From positions 1 to 6,021 of the forward strand of contig JAOAAW010000017.1 of NCBI GenBank assembly GCA_026418655.1: a stretch of DNA of 6,021 nucleotides, given 5' to 3'. A model generated the notes under the pieces. The model did not search any database and had not been told where the DNA came from. It worked only from the letters and a program-made list of their open reading frames with translations. Within the stretch, counting starts at the first letter, position 1. Each line of letters starts with the position of its first letter. Both the position numbers and the translations under genes were made by a program. The stretch comes from a bacterium. GTDB lineage: Bacteria > Ratteibacteria > UBA8468 > B48-G9 > DTJG01. Below, one piece after another: positions 1 to 5,972 of the stretch.

Positions 1-173
1 GGGAGCTTTTTATTAAAGGATTAAAAGCTGCAGTGCCATTTTTTATCTTACTTGTTGGGGTAATAGCCATTGCGGCTGGAATAAGTGATATAAAGGACAA
101 AATTGAAGAACAGAAAGAAAAAGAAAAAGCAAAACAGGAAGCAGAGAAAACTCAGCAGACAGAACAGAAATAG
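1..173 (+). CDS. 3' end of a gene for a membrane-anchored protein with a charged C-terminal tail (partial, product unknown)
   Basis: Only the last 56 codons are inside the window. They read in the frame whose codons begin at position 3 and stop at TAG 171-173. The visible protein has a hydrophobic, probably membrane-spanning segment at about visible residues 9-27 (AAVPFFILLVGVIAIAAGI). A strongly charged tail of about 28 residues follows, rich in Lys, Glu and Gln (KEKEKAKQEAEKTQQ), which looks helical or coiled-coil and would lie in the cytoplasm or at the membrane face. The TM-plus-charged-tail pattern and the terminator 16 bases after the stop support a real gene end. I do not recognise the family, and nothing here shows its function. 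The opposite-strand open frame over this region is an antisense shadow. Confidence 0.6.
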   Translation, partial: ELFIKGLKAAVPFFILLVGVIAIAAGISDIKDKIEEQKEKEKAKQEAEKTQQTEQK

Positions 174-189
174 AAGCAGGGATTAATAA

Positions 190-231
190 TAAGATAGGGC
201 CGGCAAGATAAAAAGGCCCTATTTTATTTTT
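190..231 (+). terminator. Intrinsic terminator between convergent genes
   Basis: A 12-bp stem pairs 190-201 (TAAGATAGGGCC) with 215-226 (GGCCCTATTTTA) around a 13-base loop at 202-214. It has a GC-rich core and a T-rich tail running to 231. The only imperfect pair is G193 with T223, a G-U wobble in the plus-strand transcript but an A-C mismatch in the minus-strand transcript. The hairpin and its tail are therefore better formed for the rightward gene ending at 173. The minus-strand tail (TTATTAATC) is weaker, so it may also terminate leuS but less efficiently. The leuS stop codon (224-226) lies inside the right arm. Confidence 0.85.
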
Positions 232-2680
232 CAAGCACAATACTGAGGATTTTTCCCGGGATATATATTTTCTTGATAATGCGCCTGTCTTTTATAAATT
301 TTATAATCGATTTTGAGTTCAATGCCATTTCAAAAACAGTTTCTGCATCAGCGGTTTTTGGTACGGTCAAAGTACCGCGAACCCTTCCATCAACCTGCAC
401 AGGTATTGTTATTGTTTCTTCGAAAATAATTGACTGATCAAAAGTTGGCCATTTTTCATTAAATACTGTACTATTTTTTCCAAGAATCTCACGCCATAAT
501 TCTTCTGCAAAATGTGGAGTAAAAGGCGAAATCAAAATAATAAATTTTTCAATGTCATCTTTGGAATAACTAACATCTTCCCGCATATCTTTCATAAACT
601 CCATAAAAGCGCTTATTGCTGTGTTAAATTTGAATTCCTCAATTCTCTCAGTTACTTTCTTAATAAGCATATGCAATCTTTTTTTGGAAATATCATCTGT
701 TTTTCGATTCTTTTCAACTTGGGAAATAACAAAATCCCATGCCTTTTTCAAAAATCTGAAACAACCCTCAATACCGGAATCATTCCATTCAGAATCAACC
801 TCTGGTGGACCTATAAACAATTCATATAATCTTACTGTATCGGTACCATATTTTCTGACAAGAGGATCAGGATTTACAACATTTCCTTTGGATTTTGACA
901 TCTTTTCAAGTTTTCCAGTCTTATCGCTAAACTTTGTTACCATACCTTGATTAAACAATCTTAAAAAAGGTTCATCAAAGCCAATGGCACCAATATCATA
1001 AAGAAATTTTGTAAAAAATCTGGCATACAATAAATGCAGGATAGCATGTTCAACTCCACCTATATAACAATCAACTGGTAACCATCTATCAACAATTTTT
1101 CTATCAAAAGGTCGTGTTTTTAGGTCAGGATTGGGATATCTCAGAAAATACCAGGAAGAACCGGCCCATTGTGGCATAGTATCTGTTTCTCTGGTAGCTG
1201 GCCCACCACATTTTGGACAAGTGGTGTTAACGAATTCAGGTATACCTGCAAGTGGTGATTTTCCAGTCCCAACAGGCTTATAGGATTCTACATCAGGCAG
1301 AAGTACAGGTAAATCACTCTCCTTAACAGGAACTATCCCACAATGGTCGCAATATACAATAGGAATTGGTTCTCCCCAGTATCTCTGTCTTGAAAAAACC
1401 CAATCCCTTAATTTATAAGTTACTTTGAAACTGCCCAATTTATTTTTTTCCAGCCATCTTACAATCTCAACCTTTGCAGTTTCAGAATCAAGTCCATCAA
1501 ACTGCCCTGAGTTAATCAACGTTCCTCGTCCCTCATAAGCTTCTGACAAAGATCCATCATCATTTCTCTTCGCATCCTTACTGTAAATAACTTCCACCAT
1601 AGGTAGATTAAACTTCTTTGCAAATTCAAAATCCCGTTGATCATGGGCAGGTACAGACATGATTGCTCCTGAACCATAGTGAGCAAGAACATAATCAGCG
1701 ACCCATATCGGTATTCTTTGACCATTTACAGGATTAATTGAATAAGAACCTGTAAAAACACCGGTTTTCTCGCGCATCAGTTGGGTTCTTTCAATATCCG
1801 ATTTATTTAAAGATTGGCTCACATATAACTTAACCTCTGACATTCTTTCAGGTACTGTTAGTTTGAATACCAGAGGATGCTCTGGCGCAAGAACAACATA
1901 TGTTGCGCCGAAAAGAGTATCAGGCCTTGTCGTAAATACCTCCAAATTAATCCCCGACTCATTATCAATCTTAAATAAGACACTGGCACCCTCACTTTTT
2001 CCTATCCAGTTTCTTTGCATAACCTTTACTTTTTCAGGCCAATCAAGTCGGTCAAGATCTGAAAGCAATCTTTCTGCGTACTCAGTTATTTTCAGCATCC
2101 ATTGCATTAACCTCTTCTTTGTTACAGCGGTTCCACATCTTTCACAGTTTCCGTTAATAACTTCTTCGTTTGCCAGTCCGGTTTTACAGTTCGGACACCA
2201 ATTTATTGGCATTTCTGCCCTGTACGCAAGTCCCTTGTGATACATCTGAAGGAAAATCCATTGAGTCCAGCGATAATACTCAGGATCACTTGTATTTATC
2301 TCTTTTGTCCAATCATACATTGCCCCTATCTCTTTCAACTGCCTTCTAATGTTTTCAATATTGTTTTTTGTACTAATTCTCGGATGAATACCCTTTTTTA
2401 TTGCATCATTTTCAGCTGGTAAACCGAAAGAATCCCAACCCATTGGATGCAAAACATTGTATCCCTGAAGTCTTTTATATCTTGCCCAAACATCTGAAAG
2501 AACATATCCCCGCCAATGTCCAACATGCAACCCGGAACCCGAAGGATAAGGAAACATATCAAGGCAATAATATTTTTTTAAACAATTGTTTATGTCTGTA
2601 TAATTTATTTTTGTTTCCTCCCATATTCTGCGCCATTTTTCCTCAATCTGCAAAGGCTCATATTTTCTTCTTATATTCAT
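224..2680 (-). CDS. leuS: Leucine--tRNA ligase (leucyl-tRNA synthetase)
   Basis: This cytoplasmic class I aminoacyl-tRNA synthetase charges tRNA-Leu with leucine using ATP and edits misacylated products. Numbering from the Met at 2680 gives 818 residues, normal for bacterial LeuRS. Visible in order: the HIGH-type motif HVGH at 52-55; a zinc knuckle WCPNC...CERC (Cys 162, 165, 179, 182); the CP1 editing domain with TTRPDT at 250-255 and HDQRD at 346-350, whose last Asp is the usual editing residue; a second Cys cluster (444, 447, 488, 491); KMSKS at 593-597; and an anticodon-binding region with a C-terminal domain starting near PVQVDGRVRG. The leucine-specific insert before KMSKS is very short, as in Bacillus-type enzymes rather than E. 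coli. The frame extends 12 codons upstream to a TTG at 2716, but Shine-Dalgarno spacing and promoter position favour ATG 2680. No T-box-like leader fits in the roughly 40-base 5' UTR. Confidence 0.97.
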   Translation of the reverse strand: MNIRRKYEPLQIEEKWRRIWEETKINYTDINNCLKKYYCLDMFPYPSGSGLHVGHWRGYVLSDVWARYKRLQGYNVLHPMGWDSFGLPAENDAIKKGIHPRISTKNNIENIRRQLKEIGAMYDWTKEINTSDPEYYRWTQWIFLQMYHKGLAYRAEMPINWCPNCKTGLANEEVINGNCERCGTAVTKKRLMQWMLKITEYAERLLSDLDRLDWPEKVKVMQRNWIGKSEGASVLFKIDNESGINLEVFTTRPDTLFGATYVVLAPEHPLVFKLTVPERMSEVKLYVSQSLNKSDIERTQLMREKTGVFTGSYSINPVNGQRIPIWVADYVLAHYGSGAIMSVPAHDQRDFEFAKKFNLPMVEVIYSKDAKRNDDGSLSEAYEGRGTLINSGQFDGLDSETAKVEIVRWLEKNKLGSFKVTYKLRDWVFSRQRYWGEPIPIVYCDHCGIVPVKESDLPVLLPDVESYKPVGTGKSPLAGIPEFVNTTCPKCGGPATRETDTMPQWAGSSWYFLRYPNPDLKTRPFDRKIVDRWLPVDCYIGGVEHAILHLLYARFFTKFLYDIGAIGFDEPFLRLFNQGMVTKFSDKTGKLEKMSKSKGNVVNPDPLVRKYGTDTVRLYELFIGPPEVDSEWNDSGIEGCFRFLKKAWDFVISQVEKNRKTDDISKKRLHMLIKKVTERIEEFKFNTAISAFMEFMKDMREDVSYSKDDIEKFIILISPFTPHFAEELWREILGKNSTVFNEKWPTFDQSIIFEETITIPVQVDGRVRGTLTVPKTADAETVFEMALNSKSIIKFIKDRRIIKKIYIPGKILSIVLEK

Positions 2681-2690
2681 TTTCCTCATT

Positions 2691-2696
2691 CTCCTT
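2691..2696 (-). promoter_or_regulatory. Shine-Dalgarno site that decides the leuS start
   Basis: On the minus strand this reads AAGGAG, 10 bases before ATG 2680 and only 1 base before the in-frame ATG at 2689. The more distal TTG at 2716 lies upstream of the site and cannot use it. A second purine patch (GAGG) sits 3 bases before ATG 2680. The spacing supports 2680, where the protein begins MNIRRKYEPLQIEEKW, typical of LeuRS N-termini. Confidence 0.75.
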
Positions 2697-2726
2697 ATAT
2701 CCTTAAAAACTGACAAACTGTTTATG

Positions 2727-2755
2727 AGTATACATCAGTCTTTAACAATTTTCAA
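2727..2755 (-). promoter_or_regulatory. Sigma70-like promoter for leuS
   Basis: On the minus strand a -35 box TTGAAA (2755-2750) is separated by exactly 17 bases from a -10 box TATACT (2732-2727). Each box matches the sigma70 consensus at 5 of 6 positions. Predicted transcription starts near 2720, giving a leader of about 40 bases to ATG 2680. A direct repeat AAACTG-AC-AAACTG (plus strand 2707-2720) lies at the predicted start site. The promoter is inferred from sequence only. Confidence 0.7.
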
Positions 2756-2757
2756 TG

Positions 2758-2771
2758 AAGGGAATTTCCTT
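2758..2771. promoter_or_regulatory. Candidate operator palindrome in the divergent control region
   Basis: The sequence AAGGGAATTTCCTT is a 14-base palindrome with one mismatched position pair. It abuts the -35 box of the leftward leuS promoter and touches the -35 region of the rightward promoter, so a bound protein could affect both. Short AT-rich palindromes arise by chance, and no regulator is encoded nearby, so this is only a candidate. Confidence 0.3.
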
Positions 2772-2797
2772 TACTTATAAATCTGATTTGATATAAT
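2770..2797 (+). promoter_or_regulatory. Probable promoter for the rightward gene group
   Basis: A perfect -10 hexamer TATAAT lies at 2792-2797. A weaker -35 candidate TTTACT (2770-2775) is 16 bases upstream. Predicted transcription starts near 2804, leaving a short leader with ribosome binding site AGGGAG (2811-2816) before ATG 2822. The spacer holds an 11-base palindrome AAATCTGATTT (2779-2789), a possible repressor site. The promoter should drive at least the dehydrogenase and the overlapping CobO-like gene. Confidence 0.6.
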
Positions 2798-2821
2798 ACA
2801 AAAAAACAACAGGGAGAAAAA

Positions 2822-3883
2822 ATGAAAAAATTAAAAGTGGGCATTATAGGAGCCGGTGGTATTTCTCATTATCATATTGAAGCGTTTAAACAATTGCCTG
2901 ATGTCGAAATCGTTGCTATAAGTGACCCAAATGAACTGAAACTTTCCTTTGTAGCTGAAAAATTTGGAATTCTTAAAAGATTTATAAACTGGGAAGATAT
3001 ACTTAAAGAACCTTTGGATATCATCAGCATATGTTCTCCCAACTCATTCCACGCGCAACAATCAATATCCGCATTAAAGTCAGGAATACATGTCATTTGT
3101 GAAAAGCCTGTTGCTATGAATATGGATGAAGCTCAAGAAATTATTGAAACTGTAAAGAAAACCGGAAACAAATTTATGGTTGCTTTCTGCCACAGATTTG
3201 CTCCTCATAGCCAGTTTATTAAGAAAATGGTCGATGATGGCCATATTGGAGAAATATATTATGCGAAAGCCTCCTGTCTGAGACGAAGAGGTATTCCAGG
3301 CTTAGGAACATGGTTCACAACAAAAAAATTATCAGGTGGTGGACCTCTCATAGATATTGGTGTCCATATTCTTGACCTTACCATTTATCTCATGGGATGT
3401 CCCGAACCTGAACTTATTATGGGTGTAACATACAACAAATTTAAAAATCAGGCTATTGATGGAGGTTGGCCACCTGCATGGAGTCGGGTGGGAGACAAAC
3501 CTAGTGGAATCTTTGATGTTGAAGATCTGGCAGCCGGATTTATAAAATTTAAGAATAATAGCACATTATTTCTGGAAGCAAGCTGGGCAGGAAATTCTGA
3601 AACTGGATTAAAAATCGCCCTTATGGGTACAAAATCAGGTGTTCAATATTCTTCAACTTCGCAACCACCGCTTAAAATTTATGGGGAAATCAATGGTGTT
3701 GTTACTGATACAACAGCTGAACTTCCATCAATAAATGTATACCATGCGGAAATTGAACATTTTGTAAGTTGTGTTAGGAACAATACCCAGCCAATAACTA
3801 CTCCAGAAGAAATAATCACAGTAATGAAAATTATCCAGAACATTTATAAATCAGCAGAAACAGGAAAACCTATTGAACTCTAA
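2822..3883 (+). CDS. Gfo/Idh/MocA family NAD(P)-dependent oxidoreductase
   Basis: This is a soluble dehydrogenase of 353 residues, usual for the family. The N-terminal Rossmann domain opens with VGIIGAGGIS (glycine-rich loop at 8-15). Asp35 at the end of the second strand (AISDPN) suggests NAD rather than NADP. The family signature EKP is at 94-96 in CEKPVAMNMDEA. The C-terminal substrate domain contains GGGPLIDIGVHILDL, giving the usual catalytic Asp178 and His182, and ends with the common TGKPIEL-type tail. Members oxidise or reduce sugars, inositols and sugar derivatives; the substrate cannot be read from this sequence and no sugar transporter or kinase is adjacent. Translation starts at ATG 2822, 5 bases after AGGGAG (2811-2816). 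Its TAA overlaps the next start by one base, so it heads a coupled pair with the CobO-like gene. Confidence 0.93.
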   Translation: MKKLKVGIIGAGGISHYHIEAFKQLPDVEIVAISDPNELKLSFVAEKFGILKRFINWEDILKEPLDIISICSPNSFHAQQSISALKSGIHVICEKPVAMNMDEAQEIIETVKKTGNKFMVAFCHRFAPHSQFIKKMVDDGHIGEIYYAKASCLRRRGIPGLGTWFTTKKLSGGGPLIDIGVHILDLTIYLMGCPEPELIMGVTYNKFKNQAIDGGWPPAWSRVGDKPSGIFDVEDLAAGFIKFKNNSTLFLEASWAGNSETGLKIALMGTKSGVQYSSTSQPPLKIYGEINGVVTDTTAELPSINVYHAEIEHFVSCVRNNTQPITTPEEIITVMKIIQNIYKSAETGKPIEL

Positions 3884-4416
3884 TGGAAAGAACAGGTGTG
3901 TTTATTGTCTTCACAGGTGATGGTAAAGGAAAAACGTCAGCGGCTCTGGGAAGCGTTATCAGGATGATCGGATGGGAAAAAAACGTGGTTTATTGTACAT
4001 TTTTCAAAAAAAAATCTTCAATAGAATTGAAGGTTTTGAAGAAACTAAAAGGTTGTAAGGTTCTTACATTTTGTGAAAAACATCCTTCTTTTTTTCCCGA
4101 TATATCAGAAAAAGATTTTAAGAATTTTTTTAGAAGTGAATGGAACAGATTTTTAAAAAAATTTTTTTCTCTTAAGAAGTGTCATCTGGTAGTACTTGAC
4201 GAAATTTTAATAGGAGTAAGGGATAAACTGCTAAAACAAACCGAATTAATTTCTTTTTTGAAAAAAGCAAGACAGAAAAATCCTAAAATAAATATAATTC
4301 TTACCGGTAGGGGTTATAGTAACATTTTATTCAATTATGTTGATGTTATTACTGAAATGCACTGTATAAAGCATCCGTATCCAGAAATAACTGCGATAAG
4401 GGGAATTGATTATTGA
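3883..4416 (+). CDS. CobO/CobA-like P-loop corrinoid adenosyltransferase
   Basis: The 177-residue protein matches the ATP:cob(I)alamin (cob(I)yrinic acid a,c-diamide) adenosyltransferase family, which transfers the 5'-deoxyadenosyl group of ATP to reduced corrinoid in the cytoplasm. Visible signs are the distinctive Walker A FTGDGKGKTSAALG (about 10-23), Walker B VVLDEI (103-108), ILTGRG (139-144) and the C-terminal signature VITEMHCIKHPYPE followed by a GIDY end, close to the family's TEM..IKHPY..GIEY. It is divergent: there is no N-terminal arm before the first strand, and the aromatic-glycine substrate loop expected after strand 2 is replaced by a Lys/Phe-rich stretch (residues 40-100). 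Activity on corrinoids is therefore inferred. The start overlaps the previous stop (TAATG) and lacks a good Shine-Dalgarno, pointing to translational coupling. No other cobalamin gene is in view. The coding sequence has long A and T runs. Confidence 0.82.
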   Translation: MERTGVFIVFTGDGKGKTSAALGSVIRMIGWEKNVVYCTFFKKKSSIELKVLKKLKGCKVLTFCEKHPSFFPDISEKDFKNFFRSEWNRFLKKFFSLKKCHLVVLDEILIGVRDKLLKQTELISFLKKARQKNPKINIILTGRGYSNILFNYVDVITEMHCIKHPYPEITAIRGIDY

Positions 4417-4478
4417 AATGAAAAAGGTAGACAATCGTCAGAATATTTATTTCATAAAATTCAGGAGGAGAAAAAAAT

Positions 4479-4985
4479 ATGGGACAGACAAACAACACAC
4501 TATTAGATACCATCAAGAAAAGGCGAAGCATCAGAATTTTCAAAAAGGAAAAGGTTCCTGAATATATTCTTATGGATATTGTTGATTGTGGAAGGCTTGC
4601 TCCTACGGCAAGAAACCTTCAACCATGGAAATTCGTTATTATCACAAAAGCTTCCACGCTCGAAAAGATTGCCGATGTAACCGATCATGGTAAATTCCTT
4701 GCCCAAGCTCCCTGCGGTATCCTTGTCTTCTGTGAGGATACAAAATATTACCTTGAAGATGGTTGCGCTGCAACTGAAAATATATTGATTGCAGCCTGTG
4801 CTTATGGACTTGGAAGTTGCTGGATAGCCGGTGATAAGAAGCCATATACGAAAAAAATTTGTGAAATTGTGAAGGCACCTGATGGTTGGAAACTTGTATC
4901 AATCATTGCTCTCGGATACCCAGCAGAAGATCCATATCCATCAAAAAAGTCCCTTGATGAAGTTTTACTTTGGGAAAACTGGTGA
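4479..4985 (+). CDS. Nitroreductase family FMN-dependent oxidoreductase
   Basis: The 168-residue protein belongs to the short branch of the nitroreductase superfamily, FMN enzymes that use NAD(P)H to reduce nitro compounds, quinones, flavins or other electron acceptors in the cytoplasm. Visible motifs are the N-terminal FMN-phosphate contact RRSIRIF (15-21), APTARNLQPWKFVII (41-55) with the typical Asn-x-Gln-Pro-Trp, and the helix and loop CAATENILIAACAYGLGSCW (96-115), like the family's ENMLLAA..LGLGSCW. The C-terminal ALGYPAEDP is also characteristic. The physiological substrate cannot be told. ATG 4479 follows AGGAGG (4463-4468) with 10 bases between. The 62-base gap from the CobO-like gene has no convincing promoter or terminator, so read-through from upstream is likely. 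Seven cysteines are present, but no spacing suggests a metal site. Confidence 0.9.
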   Translation: MGQTNNTLLDTIKKRRSIRIFKKEKVPEYILMDIVDCGRLAPTARNLQPWKFVIITKASTLEKIADVTDHGKFLAQAPCGILVFCEDTKYYLEDGCAATENILIAACAYGLGSCWIAGDKKPYTKKICEIVKAPDGWKLVSIIALGYPAEDPYPSKKSLDEVLLWENW

Positions 4986-4986
4986 G

Positions 4987-5015
4987 TTGACGTTTTTCAC
5001 GTTTAAAATTAAACT
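4987..5015 (+). promoter_or_regulatory. Candidate promoter upstream of the aminopeptidase gene
   Basis: TTGACG (4987-4992, 5 of 6 to the -35 consensus) lies 17 bases before TAAACT (5010-5015, 4 of 6 to the -10 consensus). It starts directly after the nitroreductase stop. A perfect TATAAT at 5022-5027 is also present but has no -35 partner and would start transcription inside the ribosome binding site, so it is the less likely -10. A direct repeat ACGTTT (4990-4995 and 4999-5004) overlaps the -35 and spacer. The promoter is inferred. Confidence 0.45.
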
Positions 5016-5039
5016 ATTGTTTATAATTATGGAGGTTAT

Positions 5040-5972
5040 ATGCTAAAAACAAATGCATGGAAAACCTGGTCTGACCAAGAAAAGAAAAAAGCTTTTGAAT
5101 TCGCGGAAGAATACAGATGTTTCATTTCAGTAAACAAAACTGAAAGAAAATTTCTTGAAGCATCAATAAAAATGGCAAAGAAATATGGATTTAAAGAAAT
5201 TTCCCAATTTAATAAACTTTCTTATGGTAATAAGATTTTCAAAATAAATAGGGATAAACAGGTAATCCTTGGAATTATTGGCAAAAAGTCTCTGGACGAA
5301 GGAGCAAGATTTATTGTGGCGCACATTGATACACCAAGGCTTGACTTAAAACCAAGTCCTCTTTATGAAGACGAAGGAATTGCATTTTTTAAAACATGCT
5401 ATTATGGAGGAATAAAAAAGTACCAATGGCTAACCATTCCACTCGCTCTTTATGGAACTGTTGCATTGAAAACGGGAGAAAAAAAAGTAATTGAAATTGG
5501 TGACAATCCTGGAGATCCTGTTTTTACTGTTACTGATTTACTGCCACACCTTTCAAAAGATCAGGTAAAAAAAACGATTGAAGAAGGTTTTCCAGGTGAG
5601 AATCTTAATATTCTCGCTGCAACAATTCCTTTAAGAGACGAAAAAGAACCAGTGAAAAATAATCTACTTTCAATATTGAAAGAAAAATATGGAATTTCAG
5701 AGGATGACATGATAAGCAGTGAATTGGAGATGGTGCCTGCTGGTGAAGCAAGAGACCTTGGTATTGATAAAAGTCTTATTTTGGGTTACGGACAGGACGA
5801 TCGTGTATGTTCATACACAAGTTTACGAGCAATCGTTGATAGTGAAAAACCACAAAAAAGTATATTCTGTTTATTGGTGGATCAGGAGGAAATTGGCAGT
5901 TATGGCAGCACTTCGGCCCAGTCAACATTTCTCCAGTTTTTTCTTGAAGACCTGGCGGAAAACCCTGGTTAA
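5040..5972 (+). CDS. M18 family zinc aminopeptidase, N-terminal two thirds, frame broken near the 3' end
   Basis: Members of this family are cytosolic dinuclear zinc metallopeptidases that remove N-terminal residues from peptides. Visible active-site elements are AHIDTPRLDLKP with His95 and Asp97, GYGQDDRVCSY with the bridging-Asp region at 253-254, and LLVDQEEIGSYGST with Glu283 and Glu284 as catalytic and zinc-ligand acids. PAGEARDLGIDKSLILGYG is also typical of M18. The frame closes at TAA 5970-5972 after 310 residues, whereas family members are usually about 430-480 residues. The missing C-terminal part normally supplies the last Asp and His zinc ligands, so this product alone should be inactive. 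A protein-like continuation follows in the +1 frame. The start ATG 5040 has GGAGG at 5031-5035, a tight 4-base spacing. The gene is co-oriented with the nitroreductase gene but may have its own promoter. Confidence 0.9.
   Translation: MLKTNAWKTWSDQEKKKAFEFAEEYRCFISVNKTERKFLEASIKMAKKYGFKEISQFNKLSYGNKIFKINRDKQVILGIIGKKSLDEGARFIVAHIDTPRLDLKPSPLYEDEGIAFFKTCYYGGIKKYQWLTIPLALYGTVALKTGEKKVIEIGDNPGDPVFTVTDLLPHLSKDQVKKTIEEGFPGENLNILAATIPLRDEKEPVKNNLLSILKEKYGISEDDMISSELEMVPAGEARDLGIDKSLILGYGQDDRVCSYTSLRAIVDSEKPQKSIFCLLVDQEEIGSYGSTSAQSTFLQFFLEDLAENPG

Noticed and set aside
43..240. Minus-strand open frame giving a hydrophobic 65-residue protein
   Set aside because: It is antisense to the Lys/Glu-rich tail of the gene ending at 173, whose complement naturally reads Phe and Leu, and it begins inside the leuS 3' end and the terminator. 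It has no independent support.
512..2706. Several plus-strand open frames opposite leuS
   Set aside because: All lie antisense to a clear full-length leuS and have no recognisable domains or ribosome binding sites, so they are shadows.
2680..2720. T-box or leader-peptide control of leuS
   Set aside because: The predicted leader is only about 40 bases, with no stem-loops, T-box sequence or Leu-codon peptide.
4418..4455. Possible hairpin ATGAAA...TTTCAT after the CobO-like gene
   Set aside because: The 6-bp AT-rich arms are separated by 26 bases with no T tract following, so it is not a credible terminator.
4428..4458. Possible promoter before the nitroreductase gene (TAGACA with CATAAA)
   Set aside because: The -35 candidate is good, but the best -10 is weak and the spacer is 19 bases, so it does not reach a supportable level.
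4642..4902. Minus-strand open frames opposite the nitroreductase gene
   Set aside because: They are antisense shadows of a clear family gene with low-complexity His/Gln-rich translations.
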